From positions 1 through 39,647 of the forward strand of contig JAFSPF010000139.1 in NCBI GenBank assembly GCA_017443065.1: DNA of 39,647 nucleotides, in the 5' to 3' direction. Within the stretch, counting starts at the first letter, position 1; each line of letters begins with the position of its first letter. The DNA is from Lachnospiraceae bacterium. Lineage in GTDB: Bacteria; Bacillota; Clostridia; Lachnospirales; Lachnospiraceae. Below, in pieces: positions 1 to 6,035 of this stretch. The notes below the pieces were generated by a model that did no database searches, was not told where the DNA came from, and was given only the letters and a program-made list of their open reading frames with translations. Position numbers and translations under genes: made by a program.

Positions 1-141
1 CTCTCACTCCTCCTCGTTATGTATTTTAACACATAACTATGTCGGAGTCAAGAGCGGAATCGAAAAATCTTCAGTATTTACGCGGTTTCACGGCACTTTC
101 ATAGTGACACATAGTGTGGTGTCACGGGAATGCAGGTTCTA
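1..141. other. Non-coding left edge with two small inverted repeats
   Basis: No credible gene is visible here. Two short inverted repeats occur: GTTATGT at 17-23 with ACATAAC at 31-37, and GTGACAC at 104-110 with GTGTCAC at 119-125. The first could be the tail of a terminator belonging to a gene left of the window, but no T-run follows it. The second lies immediately before the tandem repeat and could be a protein-binding site; nothing shows which. Confidence 0.4.
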
Positions 142-318
142 TTCTTTCTATTCTTTCTATTCTTTCTATTCTTTCTATTCTTTCTATTCTTTCTATTCTT
201 TCTATTTTTTTCTATTCTTTCTATTTTTTTCTATTCTTTCTATTTTTTTCTATTCTTTCTATTTCTTTCTATTCTTTCTATTTCTTTCTATTCTTTCTAT
301 TCTTTTCTATTTTTTCTA
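142..318 (+). repeat. 19-unit pyrimidine-rich tandem repeat (9-bp and 19-bp periods)
   Basis: The tract starts with seven perfect copies of the 9-mer TTCTTTCTA (142-204). It then switches to a 10+9 bp alternation that makes six 19-bp composite units (205-318), three beginning TTTTTTTCTA, two beginning TTTCTTTCTA and a degenerate last one. The plus strand has no G at all. The repeat ends about 45 bp upstream of the manC -10 element, so changes in unit number would alter spacing of anything upstream of that promoter. All three forward frames are open through much of it (runs of FYS, LSI or LFF), but this is a by-product of the composition and there is no ribosome binding site for such a peptide. 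Confidence 0.97.
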
Positions 319-332
319 TAATCTGTATGCTT

Positions 333-369
333 CCACGGATGGCGGAACAAAGGGGGAGTGTGGTACAAT
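333..369 (+). promoter_or_regulatory. manC promoter with extended -10 and conserved upstream block
   Basis: The -10 is TACAAT at 364-369, preceded by GTGTGG to give an extended -10. No TTGACA-like -35 is seen at the right distance. Instead the -35 zone lies in a 22-bp block (333-354, beginning CCACGGATGGCGGAACA) that recurs with one mismatch upstream of the desulfoferrodoxin gene (3183-3204, opposite strand) at nearly the same distance from that -10. The conserved block is therefore more likely an operator or activator site than chance. Confidence 0.65.
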
Positions 370-401
370 GAGACAATAACGAAGCATCGGAGGTTTTTAT
401 T

Positions 402-1736
402 TTGGCTTTCCATTTGATTTTACTTTCCGGAGGAAGCGGAAAACGGCTGTGGCCCTTATCCAACGACGTGCGCTCCAAGCAGTTCCTGAAACTGTTTCCG
501 AAGCCGGACGGGACGCATGAATCCATGATCCAGCGCATTTACCGGGAAGCAAAGACCGTCGCAGAGGACGCGACGATCACCGTTGCCACAAGCAAATCAC
601 AGGTTTCCGCCCTGCATAACCAGCTGGGGGAGGACATCTCCATCTCCGTTGAGCCCTGCCGCAGGGACACCTTTCCGGCGATTGCCCTGGCCTCCGCTTA
701 TCTCACGGATGTCAAAGGCGCAAGCCCCTCCGAAGTGGCGGTCGTCTTTCCCGTGGACCCCTTTGTGGAAACGGATTATTTCCGTGCACTGAAGGACTTG
801 AGCATACAGGCCGCAAAGGACGAGGCGGCCATCGCACTCCTCGGCATGGAGCCGACCTATCCTTCCGAAAAATACGGCTACATCATCCCGGAGACGGAGG
901 AACATGTCAGCCGGGTCAAAACATTCCGGGAAAAGCCGGATGAAGAGACCGCAAAAAAATATATCTCGGAGGGCGCCCTCTGGAACGGCGGCGTCTTCGC
1001 CTTCCGTCTGCAATATGTGCTCGACCGTGCGCATGAACAGATGGACTTCACGGATTATCAGGATCTCTTTGCGAAATACAAAACACTGGAAAAGATTTCT
1101 TTCGATTACGCCGTCGTGGAAAAGGAACCCCGCCTGCAGGTGCAACGTTTTGCCGGGACATGGAAGGACCTCGGCACCTGGAACACGCTGACGGAGGCCA
1201 TGGAAGAAAACGTCATCGGTCATGCCTATACCAACGAAAGCTGCAAGGGCGTCCATATCATCAATGAGATGGACGTGCCGGTGCTGGCGATGGGCTTATC
1301 GGACGTCGTGATCAGCGCCTCCCCGGAGGGCATCCTCGTCTCCGACAAGGAGCAGAGCTCCTACATCAAGCCCTATGTGGACAGGATCGATCAGCAGATC
1401 ATGTTTGCGGAAAAAAGTTGGGGAAGCTATCAGGTGATCGATGTGGAAAATGCCTCCGTGACGATCAAGGTCACGCTGCGTCCCGGGCATTCCATGAATT
1501 ATCATTCCCATATGTACCGTGATGAGGTCTGGGTCGTGATCGGCGGCGAGGGCCGGACGCTTGTGGACGGAAAGGAGCAGCAGGTCCGCCCCGGCGATGT
1601 TGTCACGATGCGTGCCGGCAGCAAACATACGGTATTTGCGGATACGGAACTGAAGCTGATTGAGGTTCAGCTGGGCGAAGAAATCAGCGTACAGGATAAA
1701 ATCAAATACGATCTGCCGCCTTCCCTTAAGGCGTGA
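402..1736 (+). CDS. manC: Mannose-1-phosphate guanylyltransferase with C-terminal cupin domain
   Basis: Makes GDP-mannose from mannose 1-phosphate and GTP in the cytoplasm, feeding mannose, fucose or related sugars into surface polysaccharide. The 444-residue protein opens with the nucleotidyltransferase signature LSGGSGKRLWPLSND at residues 8-22, followed by RSKQFL. Later it has the sugar-binding segments EKYGYI, REKPD, WNGGVFAF and GTWKDLGTW. The C-terminal about 110 residues form a type II phosphomannose-isomerase-like cupin (NYHSHMYRDEVW, then RPGDVV). Full-length bifunctional enzymes are slightly longer, so isomerase activity is uncertain. The start is TTG at 402, chosen because CGGAGG lies 8 bases upstream and the protein begins directly at the nucleotide-binding strand. 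The gene stands alone on this strand. Its 3' end overlaps the convergent MBL gene by 11 bp, with no room for a separate terminator. Confidence 0.93.
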   Translation: MAFHLILLSGGSGKRLWPLSNDVRSKQFLKLFPKPDGTHESMIQRIYREAKTVAEDATITVATSKSQVSALHNQLGEDISISVEPCRRDTFPAIALASAYLTDVKGASPSEVAVVFPVDPFVETDYFRALKDLSIQAAKDEAAIALLGMEPTYPSEKYGYIIPETEEHVSRVKTFREKPDEETAKKYISEGALWNGGVFAFRLQYVLDRAHEQMDFTDYQDLFAKYKTLEKISFDYAVVEKEPRLQVQRFAGTWKDLGTWNTLTEAMEENVIGHAYTNESCKGVHIINEMDVPVLAMGLSDVVISASPEGILVSDKEQSSYIKPYVDRIDQQIMFAEKSWGSYQVIDVENASVTIKVTLRPGHSMNYHSHMYRDEVWVVIGGEGRTLVDGKEQQVRPGDVVTMRAGSKHTVFADTELKLIEVQLGEEISVQDKIKYDLPPSLKA

Positions 1737-2730
1737 CGGAGCGCTCCGTCGAGAAGGTCACCGTCTCCCCGTCACTCACACAGGTGATATCCCCCTGTAA
1801 ATCCGTACGGTAAACCGTGATGCTGCGGTTGTTCAGCCTTCGCAGCGTCACCTCATGCGGATGCTCGTAAGGGTTCCCCTCTCCGCAGGAAATCACGCAG
1901 TACGCGGGTGAAACCGCATCCAGAAAGACATCCGTCGAAGAGGAAAAGCTCCCGTGATGCCCGGCCTTTAAGACCGTGGAACGGATATCATCCCCCGTAT
2001 CCAGCACCGAAAGCTCCTCCGCGCTTTCCGCGTCCGCCGTGAACAGAAAGGAAGTATTGCCATAGACAATGCGCAGCATGACGGAGGCATTGTTTTCGAT
2101 CTCCTCCGCCAGCGCCAGATCAACGGGGGCAAGGATGGTCACCTCCGCACTGCCCAGGGAGAAGCGCTCACCCGCCGTCACCGTCACCGCCTGCTTTCCC
2201 TGCGCATCCAGTGCCTCCAGGAAGTTTTCGTAAGCGCGCCCGGTGTATTCACCCGGCGGCACATAGGCCGTGCCGACAGACGCCGCCCTCAGTGCGCCGG
2301 ACAATCCCCCGGCATGATCCTCATGCGCATGGGAACAGACAATGTACTCCAGATGCGTGATCTCCCGGTCCTTCAGCACCGTATAGATCCGGTCGGAATT
2401 CTCCGGAAGTCCCCCGTCGATCAGCATGTGCTGCCCGTCACAGGTGACGAGCGCGGCATCCCCCTCCCCGACATCCAGATACGTCACGGAGAAGCCGCGT
2501 TCCTCATAAGCCTCATCCGTCATGGAGGGCGGCGTCTGCGCCGGTTTCGTGACCTGCACATCCGCAAGGGTGGGCGTCTTCATCCGCGCACGGAGAAAGA
2601 CCATCACGCCGATCAAAGCCCCCATCACCAGGAGGGAGAACACGATCTGCCATTTCAGTGTCTGTTTTTGTTGTTGAAAACGGCGCGACCGCCCCTCAGA
2701 CGGCCGCGCACGCTTGGATCGTTTTGCCAT
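1726..2730 (-). CDS. Membrane-anchored ComEC/Rec2-type metallo-beta-lactamase-fold protein
   Basis: 334 residues. A basic N-terminus (residues 1-25) and one transmembrane helix (about 28-46) are followed by an extracytoplasmic metallo-beta-lactamase domain. The metal-binding motif HAHEDHAGG starts at residue 134 and a GHHGS motif lies further on, the pattern of the stand-alone ComEC C-terminal hydrolase domain. In ComEC this domain is thought to degrade the non-transforming DNA strand. Stand-alone forms are common in Clostridia and their substrate is not established, so a phosphodiesterase role outside the membrane is inference. A GGAG sits 4 bases before the ATG. It follows the desulfoferrodoxin gene on the same strand with a 15-bp gap, so the two are probably co-transcribed. 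Confidence 0.85.
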   Translation of the reverse strand: MAKRSKRARPSEGRSRRFQQQKQTLKWQIVFSLLVMGALIGVMVFLRARMKTPTLADVQVTKPAQTPPSMTDEAYEERGFSVTYLDVGEGDAALVTCDGQHMLIDGGLPENSDRIYTVLKDREITHLEYIVCSHAHEDHAGGLSGALRAASVGTAYVPPGEYTGRAYENFLEALDAQGKQAVTVTAGERFSLGSAEVTILAPVDLALAEEIENNASVMLRIVYGNTSFLFTADAESAEELSVLDTGDDIRSTVLKAGHHGSFSSSTDVFLDAVSPAYCVISCGEGNPYEHPHEVTLRRLNNRSITVYRTDLQGDITCVSDGETVTFSTERSVTP

Positions 2731-2745
2731 ACGGCTCCAAATGAT

Positions 2746-3120
2746 TTACAGATCGGTTTTCCAGAGGCCGTGCAGGTTGCAGTACTCATAAACGGCAACC
2801 GGCGCATCATCCGCCGTCAGCGCAAAGCTTGCCTTCGGCGCGTCGGAAGGATTTAAGACCTTGCGCTGCATGCCCTGCTTTGTTTCCAGGGCAATCCACT
2901 GGATCCAGTGCTCTTCCTGCATCGGATGGGCCACGCTCCCCACATCCACGGTCACGTTCTGTCCGTCCACATTTACCACCGGCACATGCTTTTCGGCGGC
3001 GCCGTCGGAGGTACCGGCCTTCATTTCCTGCATCTCATCACCGCAGCACATGGTCGGGCATGCGGACGGCTGGATCATCCCTACAATCTTTTTACATTTT
3101 GCACACTGATAGAATTTCAT
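2746..3120 (-). CDS. dfx: Desulfoferrodoxin (superoxide reductase, two iron centres)
   Basis: Reduces superoxide to peroxide without making oxygen, a standard defence of strict anaerobes. The 124-residue protein has a complete desulforedoxin-like centre I (C6, C9, C25, C26) and a complete catalytic centre II with ligands H45, H65, H71, C114 and H117 in their usual motifs (HVPVV, AHPMQEEHWIQW, YCNLHGLW). The ATG at 3120 is chosen because AAAGGAG precedes it at normal spacing and the protein starts as family members do; an upstream in-frame extension runs through the promoter and is not used. The promoter is a TATAAT at 3169-3174 (minus), arranged back to back with that of the amidohydrolase gene. 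Confidence 0.95.
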   Translation of the reverse strand: MKFYQCAKCKKIVGMIQPSACPTMCCGDEMQEMKAGTSDGAAEKHVPVVNVDGQNVTVDVGSVAHPMQEEHWIQWIALETKQGMQRKVLNPSDAPKASFALTADDAPVAVYEYCNLHGLWKTDL

Positions 3121-3168
3121 GTCAAAGCTCCTTTCCATACAGTTCCCTGTGGTTTGTGTTGCCGCTCC

Positions 3169-3210
3169 ATTATACCACTTATCCCTCTGTTCCGCCATCC
3201 GTGGTATAAT
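3169..3210. promoter_or_regulatory. Divergent promoter pair with a shared regulatory block
   Basis: Two extended -10 elements face away from each other: minus-strand TGGTATAAT (-10 at 3169-3174) for dfx and plus-strand TGGTATAAT (-10 at 3205-3210) for the amidohydrolase gene. Between them lies a 22-bp block (3183-3204) that is the near-exact reverse complement of the block upstream of manC (333-354). It occupies the -35 zone of the dfx promoter and abuts the other -10, so a protein bound there could control both directions. Confidence 0.7.
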
Positions 3211-3241
3211 AAGATACCATTTCAAAAAACGGAGGTGTGTC

Positions 3242-4627
3242 ATGATCTGTTTCAAGGGCGGTACGGTGGTCAGTGCAAAGGAAAGCTTTCCTGCGGATGT
3301 TCTCGTGGACGGGGAGAGAATCGTCCGGGTGATCCGCGCGGGCGAACAGGCGGACATCCCCGCGGGGGCGGAGGTGATCGACGTTACGGGAAAGCTCCTC
3401 TTCCCGGGCTTTATCGACGCCCATACGCACTTTGACCTGCATGTGGCGGGCACCGTCACCTGCGATGACTTCGCCTCCGGAACCGCCGCGGCCATTGCCG
3501 GCGGCACCACCATGATCATCGACATGGGCACGCAGTACAGGGGCGAAACCCTCCGGGAGGGCATGCGGAACTGGCTGGACAAGGCCGCAGCAGGCGTCTC
3601 CTGTGACTTTTCCATGCACATGTCCATCACCGACTGGAATGAGGAAGCAAGGCTGCAGTGTCAGGACATGATGGACGAGGGCATCACCACCTTCAAGGTC
3701 TACATGACCTATGACACGCAGCTCACGGATAAGGAAATTTTTGAAATCCTGCAGCGTCTGCGTGAGGTCGGCGCCACCACCGGCTGCCACTGCGAAAACG
3801 CCGGCATGATCGACGCCCTGCGCGAGGAGTTTATGAAGGATCACCGCGCAAAGGAGGTGCGCTCGCACTATCTTACCCGCCCCGCCCAGGCGGAGGCCGA
3901 GGCCATTCACCGCTACCTGCGTCTCGCGGAGGTCGCGGACTGTCCCGTGATCGATGTGCACTTAACCTGCGAAGAGGGCTTAAACGAAATCCGTGAGGCC
4001 AGAAAGCGCGGCGTCCGCATCTATGCGGAGACCTGCCCGCAATACCTCACGATGGATGATTCCCTGTATGAGCTTCCGGGCTTTGAGGGGGCAAAGTACG
4101 TAATCGCCCCGCCGCTTCGGAAGAAAAAGGATCAGGATGCGCTCTGGGCGGCGATCGCCTCCGGCGAGATCCAGACCGTCTGCACGGATCACTGCGCCTT
4201 CACGACGGAGCAGAAGAAGCTCGGGATCGATGACTTCCGCAAAATCCCCGGCGGCATGCCCGGCGTGGAAACCCGCGGCGAAGTCATGTTCTCCGAGGGC
4301 GTCGTCAAAGGCCGCATCACCAAAGAACAGTACTGCGCCGTCCTTTCCGAAAACGTGGCGCGTCTCTACGGCTGTTACCCTGGGAAGGGCGTGATCGCGG
4401 AAGGCTCTGACGCGGATATCGTCGTCCTGAATCCGCAGGGCAAAAAGACCATCTCCGTCAAATCCCAGGTCAGCAAATGTGATTACGCACCGCTCGAGGG
4501 AACACAAATCACCGGCACGATCGAGCAGGTCTTTCTGCGCGGCAAAAAAGCGGCCGAAGACGGTGCCGTTGTCACACCTTCCCTCGGCCGCTTCATCAGA
4601 CGTCATCCGCCGGATGTCGCTCTTTAA
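3242..4627 (+). CDS. hydA: Dihydropyrimidinase / D-hydantoinase family amidohydrolase
   Basis: Cyclic-amide hydrolase of the amidohydrolase superfamily that opens dihydropyrimidine or hydantoin-like rings. The 461-residue protein carries the metal ligands HTHFD (H61, H63), the lysine that is carboxylated to bridge the metals (FKVYMTYD, K152), H183 in GCHCEN, a further His in DVHLTCEE and the catalytic Asp in CTDHCAF. KIPGGMPGVETR is the conserved substrate loop. The start at 3242 follows GGAGGTGT; the frame is open upstream but lacks another ribosome binding site. In several anaerobes such enzymes (YgeZ/HyuA type) sit in purine-catabolism clusters with selenium-dependent molybdenum hydroxylase accessory genes, and xdhC and yqeB lie about 7 kb downstream here. 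That link is contextual. A partial second copy of the gene's 3' end lies at 5949-6035. Confidence 0.9.
   Translation: MICFKGGTVVSAKESFPADVLVDGERIVRVIRAGEQADIPAGAEVIDVTGKLLFPGFIDAHTHFDLHVAGTVTCDDFASGTAAAIAGGTTMIIDMGTQYRGETLREGMRNWLDKAAAGVSCDFSMHMSITDWNEEARLQCQDMMDEGITTFKVYMTYDTQLTDKEIFEILQRLREVGATTGCHCENAGMIDALREEFMKDHRAKEVRSHYLTRPAQAEAEAIHRYLRLAEVADCPVIDVHLTCEEGLNEIREARKRGVRIYAETCPQYLTMDDSLYELPGFEGAKYVIAPPLRKKKDQDALWAAIASGEIQTVCTDHCAFTTEQKKLGIDDFRKIPGGMPGVETRGEVMFSEGVVKGRITKEQYCAVLSENVARLYGCYPGKGVIAEGSDADIVVLNPQGKKTISVKSQVSKCDYAPLEGTQITGTIEQVFLRGKKAAEDGAVVTPSLGRFIRRHPPDVAL
4544..4614 (+). repeat. Left copy of 71-bp direct repeat flanking the ATPase gene
   Basis: This copy is the end of the intact amidohydrolase gene. 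It matches 5949-6019 at 65 of 71 positions, with a central perfect run of about 31 bp. Similarity begins in a run of six A and stops abruptly 10 bases before the amidohydrolase stop codon. The two copies bracket an oppositely oriented ATPase gene of different composition. Confidence 0.95.
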
Positions 4628-4663
4628 CTCCTCATTTATATGCATTTTGCGCGGATGAGGAAG

Positions 4664-5818
4664 CTATACTCTCCGCTCTCTTGCCACCGCTACGGCATTG
4701 GAGTTTCTTTTGTCCTGTTTTATATAATCTGCCAGATAAGGAACGCAGAACATCACCTTCCCGTGCTCCGGTGCGGCAATTATGCCATTGTCAATGAGTC
4801 CGGCTCTCGCTTTGCTTAATTTGTTCTGGGCAGCGCCGAGGTTTTTCGCAATAGCAGATGTCAGAGCGAGACGGTCGTCGCCGAGCACGGTTGACATCGC
4901 AGTCAGGTACCTTTTTTCACTGTCCGTCAGTTCTTCTATAAGAGGATCCAATGCACGTCGCTCATACGCCAAAAGCGCGTTTTCGATCGCCACGCGCAAT
5001 TCCTCTTCGCTGGCCTCATGCGTTTTGCCCGGTTTTCCCTCATTGATCCGTGTGATCAGATGAAATCCCAGCAGCTGCATCAAATACGGATGTCCAAAAC
5101 TGGCTTCATTCAGGCTGTCGATGCATATACCGCTGATCCTGCAGCCTTTGATTCCGGAAAACACACCGGAAAAGGCCTCCGCAGTCTCCTGCCAGGTAAA
5201 CAGACCAAGTTCCTCATGCGAGGCTCTGCGCAGATACGTGCAGCCCTCGTTGTGTGTGATTGTTGCATGGGCGTATGGCAGCCCTGCCACAACCAGCATG
5301 ATATCATGCCCTTTCCGGGAAGCCATTTGAAATGCGTTGCAAATGGAAGACATATCCTCCACAGAAACCTTTTGAACTTCATCCACCGTAACAAGAAGTC
5401 CGTTCTTTGCCTTTTCGCAACGCTCCAACAGGAGTGATTGCAGGCTTTCCCTGCCCGCCCGGCTGGTTTTGGAGACTGCCCCTGCACTGATCCCTCCTCC
5501 TATGCCGAGAATGTTTACGCTTGCCTGCGGGCTGACGGTGCTGCTGATTTCATCATAACCCGCAAGTGCACGAACAAGCTGCGCGATCGCATCCTCCGGT
5601 CCGAGATCGATCACGACACGCTTTTTTTCTCGCGCTTTCATGGAAAGTTGCTCCAACAGGGCGGTTTTTCCACAGCCTCGGGTTCCGGTAATGAATAATG
5701 CGCGGTCATCACTGCCCGGATCGATCATGGCCAATTCAAAGCGGTTCAGTATTTCAGTTCGTCCGAAGAACACATCGGGCTTACCCCCGAAAATCGGTGT
5801 AAACGGATTTGCAAACAT
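4664..5818 (-). CDS. P-loop AAA/STAND-type ATPase with C-terminal winged helix
   Basis: 384 residues. The Walker A motif GTRGCGKT is at residues 45-52 and Walker B LLVTVDE at about 141-147. The early segment FTPIFGGKPDVFFGR is typical of the 'ATP-binding protein' family related to archaeal-type and Cdc6/Orc-like ATPases. A C-terminal region from about residue 300 (LTDSEKRYL onward, with LSKARAGLIDNGII) looks like a winged-helix DNA-binding module. Function is unknown; a DNA-linked regulatory or mobile-element role is inference. ATG 5818 is chosen over 5851 because GGAGG precedes it by six bases. The gene looks less GC-rich than its neighbours, has its own strong promoter and sits between two copies of a neighbouring gene's 3' end, all signs of recent acquisition. 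Confidence 0.8.
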   Translation of the reverse strand: MFANPFTPIFGGKPDVFFGRTEILNRFELAMIDPGSDDRALFITGTRGCGKTALLEQLSMKAREKKRVVIDLGPEDAIAQLVRALAGYDEISSTVSPQASVNILGIGGGISAGAVSKTSRAGRESLQSLLLERCEKAKNGLLVTVDEVQKVSVEDMSSICNAFQMASRKGHDIMLVVAGLPYAHATITHNEGCTYLRRASHEELGLFTWQETAEAFSGVFSGIKGCRISGICIDSLNEASFGHPYLMQLLGFHLITRINEGKPGKTHEASEEELRVAIENALLAYERRALDPLIEELTDSEKRYLTAMSTVLGDDRLALTSAIAKNLGAAQNKLSKARAGLIDNGIIAAPEHGKVMFCVPYLADYIKQDKRNSNAVAVARERRV

Positions 5819-5880
5819 GTTTTTCCTCCACCCTGATACCGTCAATGGCATCCGCTATTTCAAAATCTCCGTTTTCTGAA

Positions 5881-5928
5881 ATTATATCCAGAATCTGTTA
5901 AATCTGTCAAGTCTGTCAAATCTGCCTT
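5881..5928 (-). promoter_or_regulatory. Strong ATPase promoter overlapped by four 9-bp repeats
   Basis: On the minus strand TTGACA (5905-5910), an 18-bp spacer and TATAAT (5881-5886) form a near-consensus vegetative promoter for the ATPase gene. Four consecutive 9-mers overlie the -35 and part of the spacer: ATCTGTTAA, ATCTGTCAA, GTCTGTCAA and ATCTGCCTT (5893-5928, plus strand). Direct repeats of about one helical turn over a -35 suggest an operator, perhaps for the winged-helix ATPase itself. Confidence 0.75.
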
Positions 5929-5948
5929 CTGTCACAAAATCTCCGTAT

Positions 5949-6035
5949 AAAAAAGCGACCGAGGACGGTGCTGTTGTCACACCTTCCCTCGGCCGCTTCA
6001 TCAAGCGTCATTCGCCGGAGTTTATCTCCTTCTGA
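5949..6035 (+). pseudogene. Detached 3' end of a second amidohydrolase gene (right repeat copy)
   Basis: An in-frame stretch of 28 codons ending in TGA at 6033-6035 encodes a C-terminal tail nearly identical to that of the intact enzyme up to the residues before its end: KKATEDGAVVTPSLGRF, against KKAAEDGAVVTPSLGRF. It then ends ISF instead of VAL. Of the six differences in the 71-bp match, three are replacements (A to T, R to K, P to S), two are silent, and the sixth falls in the same R-to-K codon. It has no start codon or ribosome binding site and is a remnant. Its end overlaps the stop codon of the convergent surface-protein gene. Confidence 0.88.

Noticed and set aside
142-318. CRISPR-like array
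   Set aside because: Units are 9-19 bp and contiguous, with no spacers; it is a simple tandem repeat.
104-379. Open frames through the FYS/LSI tandem repeat
   Set aside because: All three frames stay open because of composition; there is no ribosome binding site and they run into the manC promoter.
597-1256. 219-residue frame antisense to manC
   Set aside because: Shadow of a well-supported gene; no ribosome binding site or recognisable protein features.
4630-4655. Terminator between the hydA and ATPase genes
   Set aside because: CCTCAT/ATGAGG hairpin with a large loop and no T-run.
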